Assembly: GCA_052143535.1 (NCBI GenBank)
Contig: JBKQSS010000056.1
Coordinates: 124,001-188,000, forward strand
Direction of reading: 5' to 3'
Origin: JADGRA01 sp052143535
GTDB lineage: Bacteria > Myxococcota > Myxococcia > Myxococcales > Myxococcaceae
Length of the DNA: 64,000 nucleotides
Below, piece after piece: positions 15,885 to 24,231 of the stretch. How positions within the stretch are numbered: position 1 is the first letter of the stretch; every line of letters starts with the position of its first letter. Position numbers and translations under genes: made by a program. Under the pieces are notes generated by a model. The model saw only the letters and a program-made list of their open reading frames with translations, did not search any database and was not told the DNA's origin.

Positions 15885-18107
15885 ATGAGCAGCATTTTGG
15901 TCATCAACGCGGCTGGCCGCGAGACGCGGGTCGCGCTTGTGGAAAACGGCGACATCGCGGAGTTTTACCTCGAGCGTAAGAAGGACAAAGGCATCGTCGG
16001 CAACATCTACAAGGGGCGCGTGGTTCGCGTGCTCCCTGGGATGCAGGCCGCCTTCCTCGACATTGGCCTCGACAAGGCTGCCTTCCTCTACGTCAGCGAC
16101 GTGGTCTACGACCCGGACTTCGCCCGGGCCGCCTTCGAGCTGACAGAAGGCGAGCACGACGAGGACGTTCCGGAGGTCCCGGAGGGGGCCGAGTTGCAGG
16201 GCGCCGGCGACGCGGCGCACCCCGAGCAGAGCTCCGCTTCCGGGGAGCTTCCGCCCGGAGAGGACGACACGGCGCACCTGTCCGAGGCGGCCGACGCGGC
16301 CGAGCCGGGCCACGACGTCCCCACCGAAGCCGACGAGCACGAGCTGGCCGAGCCAGAGGCGGAGGTGCCGGGCGACGTCCTAGCCCATACCTCCGAGCAA
16401 GACGTCTCGGCCCCGGCCGAGCCCGCGCTGCTGACGGCCGAGGCGGCCGGCGCGAGCCCCGCCATCGAGCCTTCGGAGGAGGCCTCCCTGGCGGCCCCGG
16501 CGGCCACCGCCGAGGAGGTGCCCTCAGCCGGCACCGTCTTGGCCGCCGGCGAGCCTGCCGCCGGCGCGCGCCGCGCCCCTCGGGAGGAGCGCGGACGAAG
16601 CCGGGGCGAGCGCGGCGGTGGCCGGCACCGAGAGGAACGGACACGCGAGGACGAGAAGGCCCGGGCCCGCAAGTCGGCCCGCATCGAAGACCTTTTGAAG
16701 GTCGGCCAGGAGGTGGTGGTGCAAGTGTCCAAGGACCCGATTGGGACCAAGGGCGCGCGACTCACCTCGCACGTCAGCATCCCGGGCCGGCACCTGGTCT
16801 TCATGCCCACCGTGGACCACGTGGGCATCAGCCGGCGCATCTCCAACGAGAAGGAGCGGCGGCGGCTCAGGGAGACAGTCGACCGGCTTCGCCCCCCGGG
16901 CACCGGCTTCATCGTCCGGACGGTGGCGGAAAACGTCCCTCAGGCGAAGCTGGAAAGCGACATCCGGTTCCTCATCGAAATCTGGAACCAGGTGGTGCGC
17001 CGCAACGAGCGCCGCAGTGGGCCGGGCCTGATGCATCCGGACCTGGACCTCATCCTCCGTGCCACCCGGGACCTCTTCGCCCAGGACGTCGAGCAGCTGG
17101 TGGTGGACGACCGGGAGGAGTACCAGCGCATTCTCTCCTTCGTCACCGCCCAGGACCCAGCGTTGGCCTCCCGGGTGGTCCTCCACGACAGCGAGGAGCC
17201 AGTCTTCGACGCCTACGGCATCGAGCAGGAGCTACAGCGGGCGGCCCAGCGCAAGGTGTGGCTCAAGAGCGGGGGCTACCTCGTCTTCGACCAAGCCGAG
17301 GCGCTCACCGCCATCGACGTCAACTCCGGGCGGTACGTGGGAAAGAAGAGCCTCGAGGAGACCATCACCAAAATCAACGTCGAGGCGGCCAAGGAGATTG
17401 TCTACCAGCTCCGGCTGCGCAACATCGGCGGCATCATCATCTGCGACTTCATCGACATGGAGAAGCCGCAGAACCGCGACAAGGTCTTCAAGACGCTGCA
17501 GGAAGCGCTCGGCCGCGACAAGGCCAAAACCAATGTGCTGCGCATCTCCGAGCTCGGACTGGTGGAGATGACGCGCAAGCGGGTCCGCGAGTCGCTGGGC
17601 CGCATCCTCCACGAGGACTGCAGCTACTGCGCCGGGGAGGGCTTCGTGAAGACGGTGACCACCGTCGTCTACGACATTTTCCAGGAGTTACGCCGCGAGG
17701 CCCCCAATCTCCGCGACCCGACGCTGGTCGTGAATTGCAACGCCGAGGTGGCCCGCGTCCTCCAGGGCGAGGAGCGCGAGGAGCTGCGCCACCTGATGGA
17801 CCGCTTCAACAAGTCCATCCAGGTGCGTCCCCAAACCAACTACCACCGCGAACAGTTCGACCTCTACGCCCGGACGGCCACCGGGGAAGACCACCGCATC
17901 GCCACGTCGAAGACGGCGCTCCGGCAGCAGGAGGGCCTCGGCGCGCCGCCGGAGCGGACCGAGCCGGCACCGAGGGACGGTGGAGGCGGCGGGGGGGGCG
18001 GCCGAGGACGGCGACGCGACCGAAAGCGCGACCGCCGCGAGGGCGGCGCGCCCCAGGGTGGGCGGGGGCCGGCCAAGCCGCCGGTCGGGCCTCCGCCAAA
18101 TTCCTGA
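15885..18107 (+). CDS. rng: Ribonuclease E/G family endoribonuclease
   Basis: 740 residues. The catalytic core is complete: N-terminal NAAGRETRVALVENG, the S1 RNA-binding domain (GNIYKGRVVRVLPGMQAAF), DPIGTKGARLTSHVSIPGR (RNase E/G signature), the metal-binding aspartates in TAIDVNSG and CDFIDME, and the zinc-link CSYCAG. An acidic, Ala/Glu-rich segment ending in Arg/Glu repeats (about residues 74-266) interrupts the S1 domain after LYVSDV and before IEDLLKVGQE. The C-terminus has a poly-Gly run and an Arg/Asp-rich basic tail suited to RNA binding. No long RNase E-type scaffold region follows the core, so G-type is more likely than E-type. Its role would be 16S/5S maturation and mRNA decay. 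Confidence 0.93.
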   Translation: MSSILVINAAGRETRVALVENGDIAEFYLERKKDKGIVGNIYKGRVVRVLPGMQAAFLDIGLDKAAFLYVSDVVYDPDFARAAFELTEGEHDEDVPEVPEGAELQGAGDAAHPEQSSASGELPPGEDDTAHLSEAADAAEPGHDVPTEADEHELAEPEAEVPGDVLAHTSEQDVSAPAEPALLTAEAAGASPAIEPSEEASLAAPAATAEEVPSAGTVLAAGEPAAGARRAPREERGRSRGERGGGRHREERTREDEKARARKSARIEDLLKVGQEVVVQVSKDPIGTKGARLTSHVSIPGRHLVFMPTVDHVGISRRISNEKERRRLRETVDRLRPPGTGFIVRTVAENVPQAKLESDIRFLIEIWNQVVRRNERRSGPGLMHPDLDLILRATRDLFAQDVEQLVVDDREEYQRILSFVTAQDPALASRVVLHDSEEPVFDAYGIEQELQRAAQRKVWLKSGGYLVFDQAEALTAIDVNSGRYVGKKSLEETITKINVEAAKEIVYQLRLRNIGGIIICDFIDMEKPQNRDKVFKTLQEALGRDKAKTNVLRISELGLVEMTRKRVRESLGRILHEDCSYCAGEGFVKTVTTVVYDIFQELRREAPNLRDPTLVVNCNAEVARVLQGEEREELRHLMDRFNKSIQVRPQTNYHREQFDLYARTATGEDHRIATSKTALRQQEGLGAPPERTEPAPRDGGGGGGGGRGRRRDRKRDRREGGAPQGGRGPAKPPVGPPPNS

Positions 18108-18138
18108 GCAGTTGCAGACGCTTGTCTCCGGAGTGCGC

Positions 18139-18166
18139 TTGCAACCCAAGTCCAGCATGCTAGGCT
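18139..18166 (+). promoter_or_regulatory. Possible promoter for the IHF/HU gene
   Basis: TTGCAA (18139-18144), a 16-base spacer and TAGGCT (18161-18166). Four of six -35 bases match and the -10 has TAnnnT. Predicted start near 18173, about 80 bases before the ATG. Weak on its own; the 144-base gap after the RNase gene makes a separate promoter plausible. Confidence 0.35.
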
Positions 18167-18251
18167 TCCGGCGGTCCGAGTGAAGCCCCTGCTCGCCCAC
18201 GAGTCCGTCGGGGGACACCCCCCGCGCCGGCCCTCGAATGGGGAGTTCGCC

Positions 18252-18581
18252 ATGCTCAAGAGCGACCTAATCAACATCCTGGTGGCCAAGCGCGGCATCA
18301 CCCAGAAGCAGGCCGAGGCCACGGTCGAGACCATCTTCGAGGCCATGAAGGAGGCGCTCTGCCGCGGGGAGAACATCGAGATTCGCGGGCTGGGCGCCTT
18401 TCACGTGAAGAATTACGACGGCTACCAGGGCAGAAACCCCAAGACGGGCCAAGTCATCCCGGTGAAGCCGAAGCGGGGCCTGCTCTTCCGGACGGGCAAG
18501 GAACTGCGCGACCGGGTGAACCGTGCCCCCGGCACCAACCCCTCGGGCTCCGAGGGAGGCGGCACCAGCAGCGCCGCCTGA
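18252..18581 (+). CDS. IHF/HU-family DNA-binding protein
   Basis: 109 residues. LKSDLINILVAKRGITQKQAE begins the helical dimerisation part; IEIRGLGAFHVKNY and GRNPKTGQVIPVKPKRGLLF are the beta-arm region with the DNA-intercalating Pro (RNPKTG). The family bends DNA and acts in transcription, replication and recombination. IHF-type rather than HU is suggested by the IRGLGAF form and the longer C-terminal tail (about 17 residues of Ser/Gly/Thr), but the subunit cannot be fixed. GGGGAG is 6 bases before ATG 18252; an in-frame GTG at 18180 would add a Pro/Gly-rich head unlike the family. Confidence 0.92.
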   Translation: MLKSDLINILVAKRGITQKQAEATVETIFEAMKEALCRGENIEIRGLGAFHVKNYDGYQGRNPKTGQVIPVKPKRGLLFRTGKELRDRVNRAPGTNPSGSEGGGTSSAA

Positions 18582-18806
18582 CGTCGTCCCTTTCCCCGAA
18601 AGTTTGCCCTCCCCTTTTAGGCAGGCCTCCCCTCCCGCCTTCCCAAACGTCGGCCCCCCTTTCTAGGAGGCGGGCCCAAGGCAGGCCGTGGTAGTGGCCC
18701 ATTGCCGGTCGCCTTTGCTGGCAGCGGCTTGACCCCCCTTTTGGGGAAAAATTGCCCGGCCGGCCGACCGGACCGACACTGCCCAGCACCTGAGAGTCCC
18801 CTCTTT

Positions 18807-19136
18807 ATGCGCGTCCCCTCGTTTCCGGTTCCTGAGGTTCCGCAACGGACGCACCCGCGCGTGCCGGCCGGCTTCGCGGTGGAGGTGCGCACCGAGGACG
18901 GCGCCTGGGTGGCACAGGCCCGAGACCTCTCCATGGCGGGCTTGCTGCTGGTCGGCTTCGCTGGCCAGCCGGGAGAGGTGCTCGAGCTCTTCATCTCCCT
19001 GCCGTCCGACCATGTCCGCGCCTTCCGCGGCCGGGTGACGCGGGCGCATGCAGACGGCGTGGCCGTGGAATTTGAACGGCTGGACTGGGATGACCTCTTC
19101 GCCCTGGCCCGCTTTCTCCACCCGCGCCTGCCTTGA
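18807..19136 (+). CDS. PilZ-domain protein
   Basis: 109 residues covering one PilZ domain. The two c-di-GMP-binding signatures are present: RTHPR (RxxxR) near the N-terminus and DLSMAG (D/NxSxxG) about 25 residues later. PilZ proteins relay c-di-GMP to motility, polysaccharide or transcription outputs. The ATG follows TGAGAGTCCCCTCTTT, with only a weak ribosome-binding site. The 225 bases before it contain CCCCTTTTGGGG at 18735-18746 and no clear promoter. Convergent with the response regulator. Confidence 0.85.
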   Translation: MRVPSFPVPEVPQRTHPRVPAGFAVEVRTEDGAWVAQARDLSMAGLLLVGFAGQPGEVLELFISLPSDHVRAFRGRVTRAHADGVAVEFERLDWDDLFALARFLHPRLP

Positions 19137-19158
19137 GGCAGCGCGCCCCGGGGAGGCC

Positions 19159-19545
19159 TTAGCCGCGGCGTTCGCGGTGCCGGTCCACCAGCTCCATCAA
19201 CTCCGCGGCGCGGAAGGGCTTGTGGATGTAGCCGTTGGCTCCGGCGGCAATAGCCGCCTCCATGTCCGCCTTTTTGACTTTGGCGGTCAGCATGTAGAGG
19301 GGAACCGCCGCCGTCGCCGGGTCAGCCTTCAACATCCGGCACACGGTGACGCCGTCCATGAGCGGCAGCACCACGTCCAGGAGAATGAGATGAAACGTCT
19401 GAGTGCGGGCGCGCTTCAGCCCCTCCACCCCGTTGGCGGCCGTCTCCACTTCCACCGGCCCGTCGTGGAGCATGCTTCGCACCAACTCGCGGATGACGGG
19501 CTCGTCCTCCACCACCAGAATCCGGAACGGCGCGGGTTCGCTCAT
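19159..19545 (-). CDS. Single-domain response regulator (CheY-like)
   Basis: 128 residues, only a receiver domain: acidic pair in VVEDEP, phosphoacceptor Asp in LILLDVVLP, Thr in YMLTAKV, and Lys in YIHKPF. With no output domain it must act by protein-protein contact or in a phosphorelay. GGGAGGAA precedes ATG 19545. It lies about 160 bases downstream of batE on the same strand and could share the Bat transcript, but may be independent. No kinase partner is in the window. Confidence 0.92.
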   Translation of the reverse strand: MSEPAPFRILVVEDEPVIRELVRSMLHDGPVEVETAANGVEGLKRARTQTFHLILLDVVLPLMDGVTVCRMLKADPATAAVPLYMLTAKVKKADMEAAIAAGANGYIHKPFRAAELMELVDRHRERRG

Positions 19546-19708
19546 CGAGTTCCTCCCTCTAGCCCGGGCGCCCCCCGGGCCGCCAGCAACTGCCGGCCCT
19601 GGCGTCCCTTCCCAAGGGAGGAGCCCCCCCTGGGTCCCCTCGACCCTCCCTGCGCGGTTGGGGAAAAGCGTTTGGCGTACCGCCGAGGCAAGGGGCCCTC
19701 GCTCGCCA

Positions 19709-20455
19709 CTAGGGCAGGGCCGTGTCGTCGATGCGGGCCAAGTCCTTTTGCTCGGCCCAGCCCTCGAGCCCATTGGGAAGCCTGAGGCGAACGAAGGGTC
19801 CAGAGGAAGCCAACAGCCGCACGCCGCTTCCGGAGTGCAGCTCAAAGGCCACCTTGCTGGCCGCCTCCGGTGTTTCCCGGACGGGAAGCGTCTTGGCCAG
19901 CACCACCGCCTCGTGCACCGTCTCAGCCACCACGACGTGCGCCAACAAAAGACCGCCTCCGGGAAGGGCCAACAGCAAAAGTAGGACCGCGGCCACCGAC
20001 AAGAGGTGGCTGGGGCGCAGCCGCCCGAGCACAAGCAACAGAAAAGCCAAGGCCCAAGGGATGACGAAGGCGAGGGCCACCGCTGTGGCGCTGGTGGCGG
20101 CCACCAGACGCGCCACCATGCCCTCTTGCCCCGAGGCGCCCACCACCTGGTCCACCACCCGGCCACGGGCCAGGGTGAGGTTGGCGTCCACGTCCGCCCC
20201 GCCGCCGTGCCGGCGTGCCCGCTCGAGGAAGAGGACCGCCTCCCCAAGTTTGCCTTGGGCCAGTTCCGAGGTGCCGAGGTTGTACTCGACGTCGGGGCCA
20301 CCAAGGCCGTGCTCGAGCAGCTTCCGGAAGGCTGCTTCGGCGCCGGCTGGGTCGTCCCGCCCGTAGGCCTCTACCCCTTCGGCGAAAATGCCGCGGGCCT
20401 CGGCCGGCGAAAAGCTCACCTGGCTGAGCAGGAGCGACAGGAGCAGGGCGCTCAT
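19709..20455 (-). CDS. batE: BatE-like protein (TPR, two membrane segments, SH3-like)
   Basis: 248 residues: N-terminal hydrophobic leader, one or two TPR units (VEAYGRDDPAGAEAAFRKLL, VEYNLGTSELAQGKLGEAVLF), two central membrane segments (about residues 115-135 and 145-165), and a C-terminal SH3-like domain (VRLLASSGPFVRLRLPNG). This order is that of BatE of the Bacteroides aerotolerance operon. The ATG overlaps the batD stop by four bases (ATGA). It closes the operon. Confidence 0.8.
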   Translation of the reverse strand: MSALLLSLLLSQVSFSPAEARGIFAEGVEAYGRDDPAGAEAAFRKLLEHGLGGPDVEYNLGTSELAQGKLGEAVLFLERARRHGGGADVDANLTLARGRVVDQVVGASGQEGMVARLVAATSATAVALAFVIPWALAFLLLVLGRLRPSHLLSVAAVLLLLLALPGGGLLLAHVVVAETVHEAVVLAKTLPVRETPEAASKVAFELHSGSGVRLLASSGPFVRLRLPNGLEGWAEQKDLARIDDTALP

Positions 20456-22287
20456 GACCAGCCCTCCAGCACCCGCTCGGCATCGTCGAGGAGCCCGTCG
20501 CGTTCGAGCCGCACCGCGCCCGGGGCGAAGCGCACCGCATCGCAAGTGTCGAGGACGTGGGAGACGCCCGCCACCAGCTGCTCGGGCGCGCCGGCCTCGT
20601 TCAGCTTCTGCGCCAGTGCCTCGCGGGTGAGCCCAGTGAGCCTGACCCCGAGCCGTGCTTCGAGAAACCCCATCACTGCTCGCTCGACCTTTTCTGAGAA
20701 TGCGGTGTCGGTGCCGGAATTCCGCAGGCGGGAGGCGGCGGCCAGCCGACCGCGTGCGGCGCGCGCGCCCCGCCGCTGCTCAGTCGCTGGGTCCTGTCGG
20801 CTGCGGCGCGCCTGCACCAGGCTCGCCAGGGACATGAGCATCCACGCCGCGGGGGGCAGAAGCGCGGCGGCGACGAAGCCAGGACGCCGCCAGGCCGGCG
20901 TCGGCGTTTCGAAATGGGCGTCGAGCCGCAATGGGCGCAGGCCCCCCGCGGACAGGACGTTGCGGACCGCGTCGGGTAGGGCCGCCGGCCCGGCGGCACG
21001 AAGCGCCCCCGCCTCGCCGGGCTTCACGGTGAGGCCAAGCGCCTCGGTGTGCACCGTCTCGTAGCGGTGTGTTTCCGGGTCGAAGTAGGAGAAGGAGAGC
21101 GGCGGAATTTGGAAGGTGCCGGTCTGCTGGGCCATCACCAAGTACTCCTGGCTGCGCTTGCCCTGGATGCGGTCGTGCGATGCGCTGATGCGGTCCTGGG
21201 AGGTGGGCTCGTACAGCTTCAGGGCGGCCGGCGCGGTGGCCCGGGGCAACTGCACCTCCTTGAGGTTGCCTTGGCCCTCCAGGACGACGCGGAGGGTGAC
21301 TGGTGAGCCGAGCTCGGCGGTGCCCGAAGAGAGCTCGGCCGACAGCTGGAAGCTTCCGACGTTGGCCGGCAGAAACCCGGGCGGGGCGCCGGCCGGCAGC
21401 GGCTTCACCTTGAGGGTGAGGGGATTGCCCACGCGGTGGTCTCGGTGCCCGGCGAAGAGGAAGCCGGTGGTGGCGTCCGCCTCCACCGGGGAAAGCTCGC
21501 GGGTGCCAGGCCGCACCGGGAAGAGCGCCTCCCGTTTCAGGAGGTAGGCCCGGTACGGCACCCCGTCCACGGTTCGCGGCTCGAAGGAGAGGTTGGTGGG
21601 GCTGTCGATGTCCTCGGTCCAGAAGCCGTCGAGCTTCGGGTAGGTGACGTTGTCCACCCGGCTGAGGTCCACTCGGCTGTAAATCCAGAAGGACAGCGTC
21701 AGCTGCTCGCCGACATAGACTTCCTTCCGGTCCACCTCGCTGCGCAGAAAGAGGTCGCTCTCGTTGTGTGGACGCGACGCCTCGCGCTCCCGCTCGCGGA
21801 TGGCGGCGAACGGGTCTTCCATGTCGTTGAAGGGCGAGGGAAAGCCGGGCATCATATTCGGGCGCTGGGCCTGACCGGCAGGCGGCCCAGGGACGTGCGT
21901 CTTGCGCACCATCAGCGTGACGGGGTTACTGCGGAAGACGCCGTCTTGGGTGCGCAGCTCCACCGGCGGCAAGGTCAGCTTTCCGACGCGAGTTGGCCGC
22001 AGGACGACGGTGAGGGTGAGCTCCTGGCGGATGACGGGACCGCCCGAGCCCAGCTGAATGGTGCTCGACATGCCGCGCTGGGTGTTCAGCACCTCGGCAC
22101 CGTCGAAGGCCGGCAGCTGCAAGTCACTGCCCCGGGGCGCCTCGGAGGCGCGGACGGTGAGGACGAAGGTGTCGGTCAAGCCGACCTCGTCGCGGTCGGC
22201 CTCGGCTTGGACTTGCACCGCGGCCGACGCAGCGCCCGCCACCAGCACACCCAACAATGCGCCCCAGGCGCTACCAGTCCTTCTCAT
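20452..22287 (-). CDS. batD: BatD-like oxygen-tolerance protein
   Basis: 611 residues with a signal peptide (GALLGVLVAGAASA), a long series of beta-sandwich domains typical of BatD (VQVQAEADRDEVGLTDTFVL; EVDRKEVYVGEQLTLSFWIYS; SAELSSGTAELGSPVTLRVV), one membrane segment near residue 480 (GFVAAALLPPAAWMLMSLAS) and a cytosolic C-terminal tail. BatD proteins are exported and thought to scaffold BatA/B. GAGGAAG precedes ATG 22287, and the start lies inside the end of batC by 17 bases. Confidence 0.85.
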   Translation of the reverse strand: MRRTGSAWGALLGVLVAGAASAAVQVQAEADRDEVGLTDTFVLTVRASEAPRGSDLQLPAFDGAEVLNTQRGMSSTIQLGSGGPVIRQELTLTVVLRPTRVGKLTLPPVELRTQDGVFRSNPVTLMVRKTHVPGPPAGQAQRPNMMPGFPSPFNDMEDPFAAIREREREASRPHNESDLFLRSEVDRKEVYVGEQLTLSFWIYSRVDLSRVDNVTYPKLDGFWTEDIDSPTNLSFEPRTVDGVPYRAYLLKREALFPVRPGTRELSPVEADATTGFLFAGHRDHRVGNPLTLKVKPLPAGAPPGFLPANVGSFQLSAELSSGTAELGSPVTLRVVLEGQGNLKEVQLPRATAPAALKLYEPTSQDRISASHDRIQGKRSQEYLVMAQQTGTFQIPPLSFSYFDPETHRYETVHTEALGLTVKPGEAGALRAAGPAALPDAVRNVLSAGGLRPLRLDAHFETPTPAWRRPGFVAAALLPPAAWMLMSLASLVQARRSRQDPATEQRRGARAARGRLAAASRLRNSGTDTAFSEKVERAVMGFLEARLGVRLTGLTREALAQKLNEAGAPEQLVAGVSHVLDTCDAVRFAPGAVRLERDGLLDDAERVLEGWS

Positions 22288-23182
22288 TCGGCTTCCTCGG
22301 CGGCTTCTTTTGCTGAAAGCGCCACAATTGTAGGTTCTTTTCGCTCTGCCGCATCGCATCGAGCAGTCGCTCGGTGTCCCGGCGGTCGAGCTGCCCGGCT
22401 TCCCCCAGCCCGGCGTCGCGCAGGGCGTCCAGCTGCGGAGCTGAGTCCGCCTCATGCGCGCCGAGGCCGCCATCTGTCCCCTCGTTCCCGGACTCGCCGG
22501 CCTCCGCCCCCCGTTGCTCCTGGGCCCGCCCGGCGTCCGAGGCTCCGTGCCCACCGCGCCCCGCGCCGGCGTCTCCGGCTCCCCCATCGCCGCCCGTCCC
22601 GCCATCGCCGGTGCCAGCGTCGCCGGTGCCTGCGTCTCCCTGGCCTCCGTCCGGACGCCCGGCGTCGGGCGACCCGGCGTCCTGCCCAGCGTCCGGCGTC
22701 CCGCCGTCGCCGCTGGACTTGGGCGGCGGCAGCCGCCGCAACAGCACCTCTAAGTTGTGGCGGGCCGCCTCGTCGCCTGGCTCGAGGAGCAGCGCGCGGC
22801 GGTACACCGAGATGGCCTCCTGGGTGCGGCCCAGCTCGGCCAGCGCGTTGCCCAAGTTGTAGAGGTCCGGCTCGCTCAGCTGGCCCGGCTTCATTTCCGC
22901 CGCGCGCTGGTAGGCGGCCCGCGCCTCGTCCATTCGGTGCAGCCGGTAGAGGGCATTCCCGCGGTCGTACTCGAGGGCGGCATTGCCCGGCAGCTGCTTC
23001 TGGGCCGCCTCGAAGTCGCGAAGTGCATCGTCGTAGCGCCCCTCGTCATAGGCCTTGAGCCCGTCGGCCACTGGGGGCGGGTTGCGCTCCAGGGGCCCCA
23101 GGGCTTGGGCCTCGGGCGGGCCGAGCAGCCCCAGCGCCCAAAGCCCCGCCGGGGCGAGCGCGAAGAGCCGTGGACGGCTCAT
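22271..23182 (-). CDS. batC: BatC-like TPR protein with Gly/Asp-rich linker
   Basis: 303 residues: signal peptide (ALAPAGLWALGLLGPPEAQA), three TPR-like repeats (about residues 38-150), then a Gly/Asp/Ala/Thr-rich low-complexity linker of about 90 residues built from GDAG/GDGG units, and a basic C-terminus ending QKKPPRKPNEKDW. TPRs place it as the BatC of the operon. The Asp/Gly units recall calcium-binding repeats but lack a proper spacing. The start overlaps the end of batB by four bases. Confidence 0.82.
   Translation of the reverse strand: MSRPRLFALAPAGLWALGLLGPPEAQALGPLERNPPPVADGLKAYDEGRYDDALRDFEAAQKQLPGNAALEYDRGNALYRLHRMDEARAAYQRAAEMKPGQLSEPDLYNLGNALAELGRTQEAISVYRRALLLEPGDEAARHNLEVLLRRLPPPKSSGDGGTPDAGQDAGSPDAGRPDGGQGDAGTGDAGTGDGGTGGDGGAGDAGAGRGGHGASDAGRAQEQRGAEAGESGNEGTDGGLGAHEADSAPQLDALRDAGLGEAGQLDRRDTERLLDAMRQSEKNLQLWRFQQKKPPRKPNEKDW
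22540..22720 (-). repeat. GDAG/GDGG-coding low-complexity repeat inside batC
   Basis: The minus strand here encodes imperfect tandem units GDAGTGDAGTGDGGTGGDGG and related Asp/Gly/Ala runs. The DNA is a GC-rich array of near-repeats of nine to twelve bases, a likely site of length variation by slippage. Confidence 0.6.
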
Positions 23183-24231
23183 GTCGGGCCTCGCCGGCGA
23201 CTGGGAAGCAACAGGGCGGCCACCAGCAGCAACAGTCCCGGGGCGAGGAAAACCTGGAAACGCTCGTCCCAGCGGACGGTGAGGCGGCTTTCCAGCTCGC
23301 TCTTCTGCAGGCGGTCGATGCGCGCCGCCACCTCCTGCACCGCCACGCCGTGCGGCTGATAGAAGAATTCGCCACCGGTGAGTTGGGCCACCGCCTCGAG
23401 CCCGGCACGGTCCAGCCGGGTCAGCACGGTATTGCCGGAGGCGTCCTTCTTGTAGCCCAGCACCTCTCCGGACTTGCCGAATTCCGGGATGGGCTCGCCG
23501 GAGTCGCTGCCGATACCCACCGCGTACACCTTGATGCCGGCCGCATGGAGCGACTCCGCCGCCTCCATCTCCTCGCCCGACAAGTCCTCCCCGTCGGAGA
23601 GCAGCACCACCACCCGGTCCTTGGCCCCTCGGTCCGCACCCTCCAGCATGTTTTGGGCAAGCAGCAGCGCGGCGCCGATGTTGGTGCCGCCCTGCTGCAT
23701 CTGCTCGGGGTCCACGGCCCGCAGAAAGAGCTTGGCGGCGGCGTAGTCACTGGTGAGCGGCGACTGGACGTAGGCATCGCCGGCGAAGGCCACAATTCCC
23801 ACCCGGTCGCCCTTGAGCGAGTCGAGCAGCGCATTGAGCTCGAGCTTCGCCCGCTCCAGCCGGTCCGGCGCCACGTCGCGGGCGAGCATCGACTTGCTCG
23901 CATCCACCGCCACCACCAGGTCAATCCCGCGGCGCCGGGCCAGCTCGGTGCGGCTGCCGCACTGGGGCTGGGTCAGGGCCAGCGCGAAGAGCAAAAGCGC
24001 GGCGGCGCGCAGCGCGGCCTGCAGCGCACTCAGCAAAGGGCTCACCCCGGGGGCCAGCGCTGGCCCCAGCCTCGCGCCCAACAAGGCTTGAAGCTGAGCG
24101 CCGCGGCGCAGCGCCGCGAAAACGAGGAGCAGCCCCAACAGCAGCGCCACCACCGCCAGCAGCAGGTACCCGGGGTGGGCGAGCCCCAAGGGGTAGCCGA
24201 GAAAGCCGAAGCGGAAGGGGTTCTCCGTCAC
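23179..24231 (-). CDS. batB: BatB-like von Willebrand A protein
   Basis: 350 residues: two N-terminal membrane segments (about 20-40 and 70-90), a VWA domain with MIDAS motif DASKS, the Thr of GGTNIGAAL and Asp of LSDGEDLSG, and a C-terminal membrane helix (FLAPGLLLLVAALLLP). The domain faces the periplasm. The GTG start overlaps the batA stop by four bases (GTGA). Confidence 0.9.
   Translation of the reverse strand: MTENPFRFGFLGYPLGLAHPGYLLLAVVALLLGLLLVFAALRRGAQLQALLGARLGPALAPGVSPLLSALQAALRAAALLLFALALTQPQCGSRTELARRRGIDLVVAVDASKSMLARDVAPDRLERAKLELNALLDSLKGDRVGIVAFAGDAYVQSPLTSDYAAAKLFLRAVDPEQMQQGGTNIGAALLLAQNMLEGADRGAKDRVVVLLSDGEDLSGEEMEAAESLHAAGIKVYAVGIGSDSGEPIPEFGKSGEVLGYKKDASGNTVLTRLDRAGLEAVAQLTGGEFFYQPHGVAVQEVAARIDRLQKSELESRLTVRWDERFQVFLAPGLLLLVAALLLPSRRRGPT

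Noticed and set aside
16104..16682. The acidic insert of RNase E/G as a separate gene or a frameshift artefact
   Set aside because: The reading frame is continuous with the core on both sides and the codon use is uniform; better explained as an in-frame insertion.
18735..18746. CCCCTTTTGGGG palindrome before the PilZ gene as a terminator
   Set aside because: The loop is too small for a stable hairpin and there is no T-run; not enough for a call.
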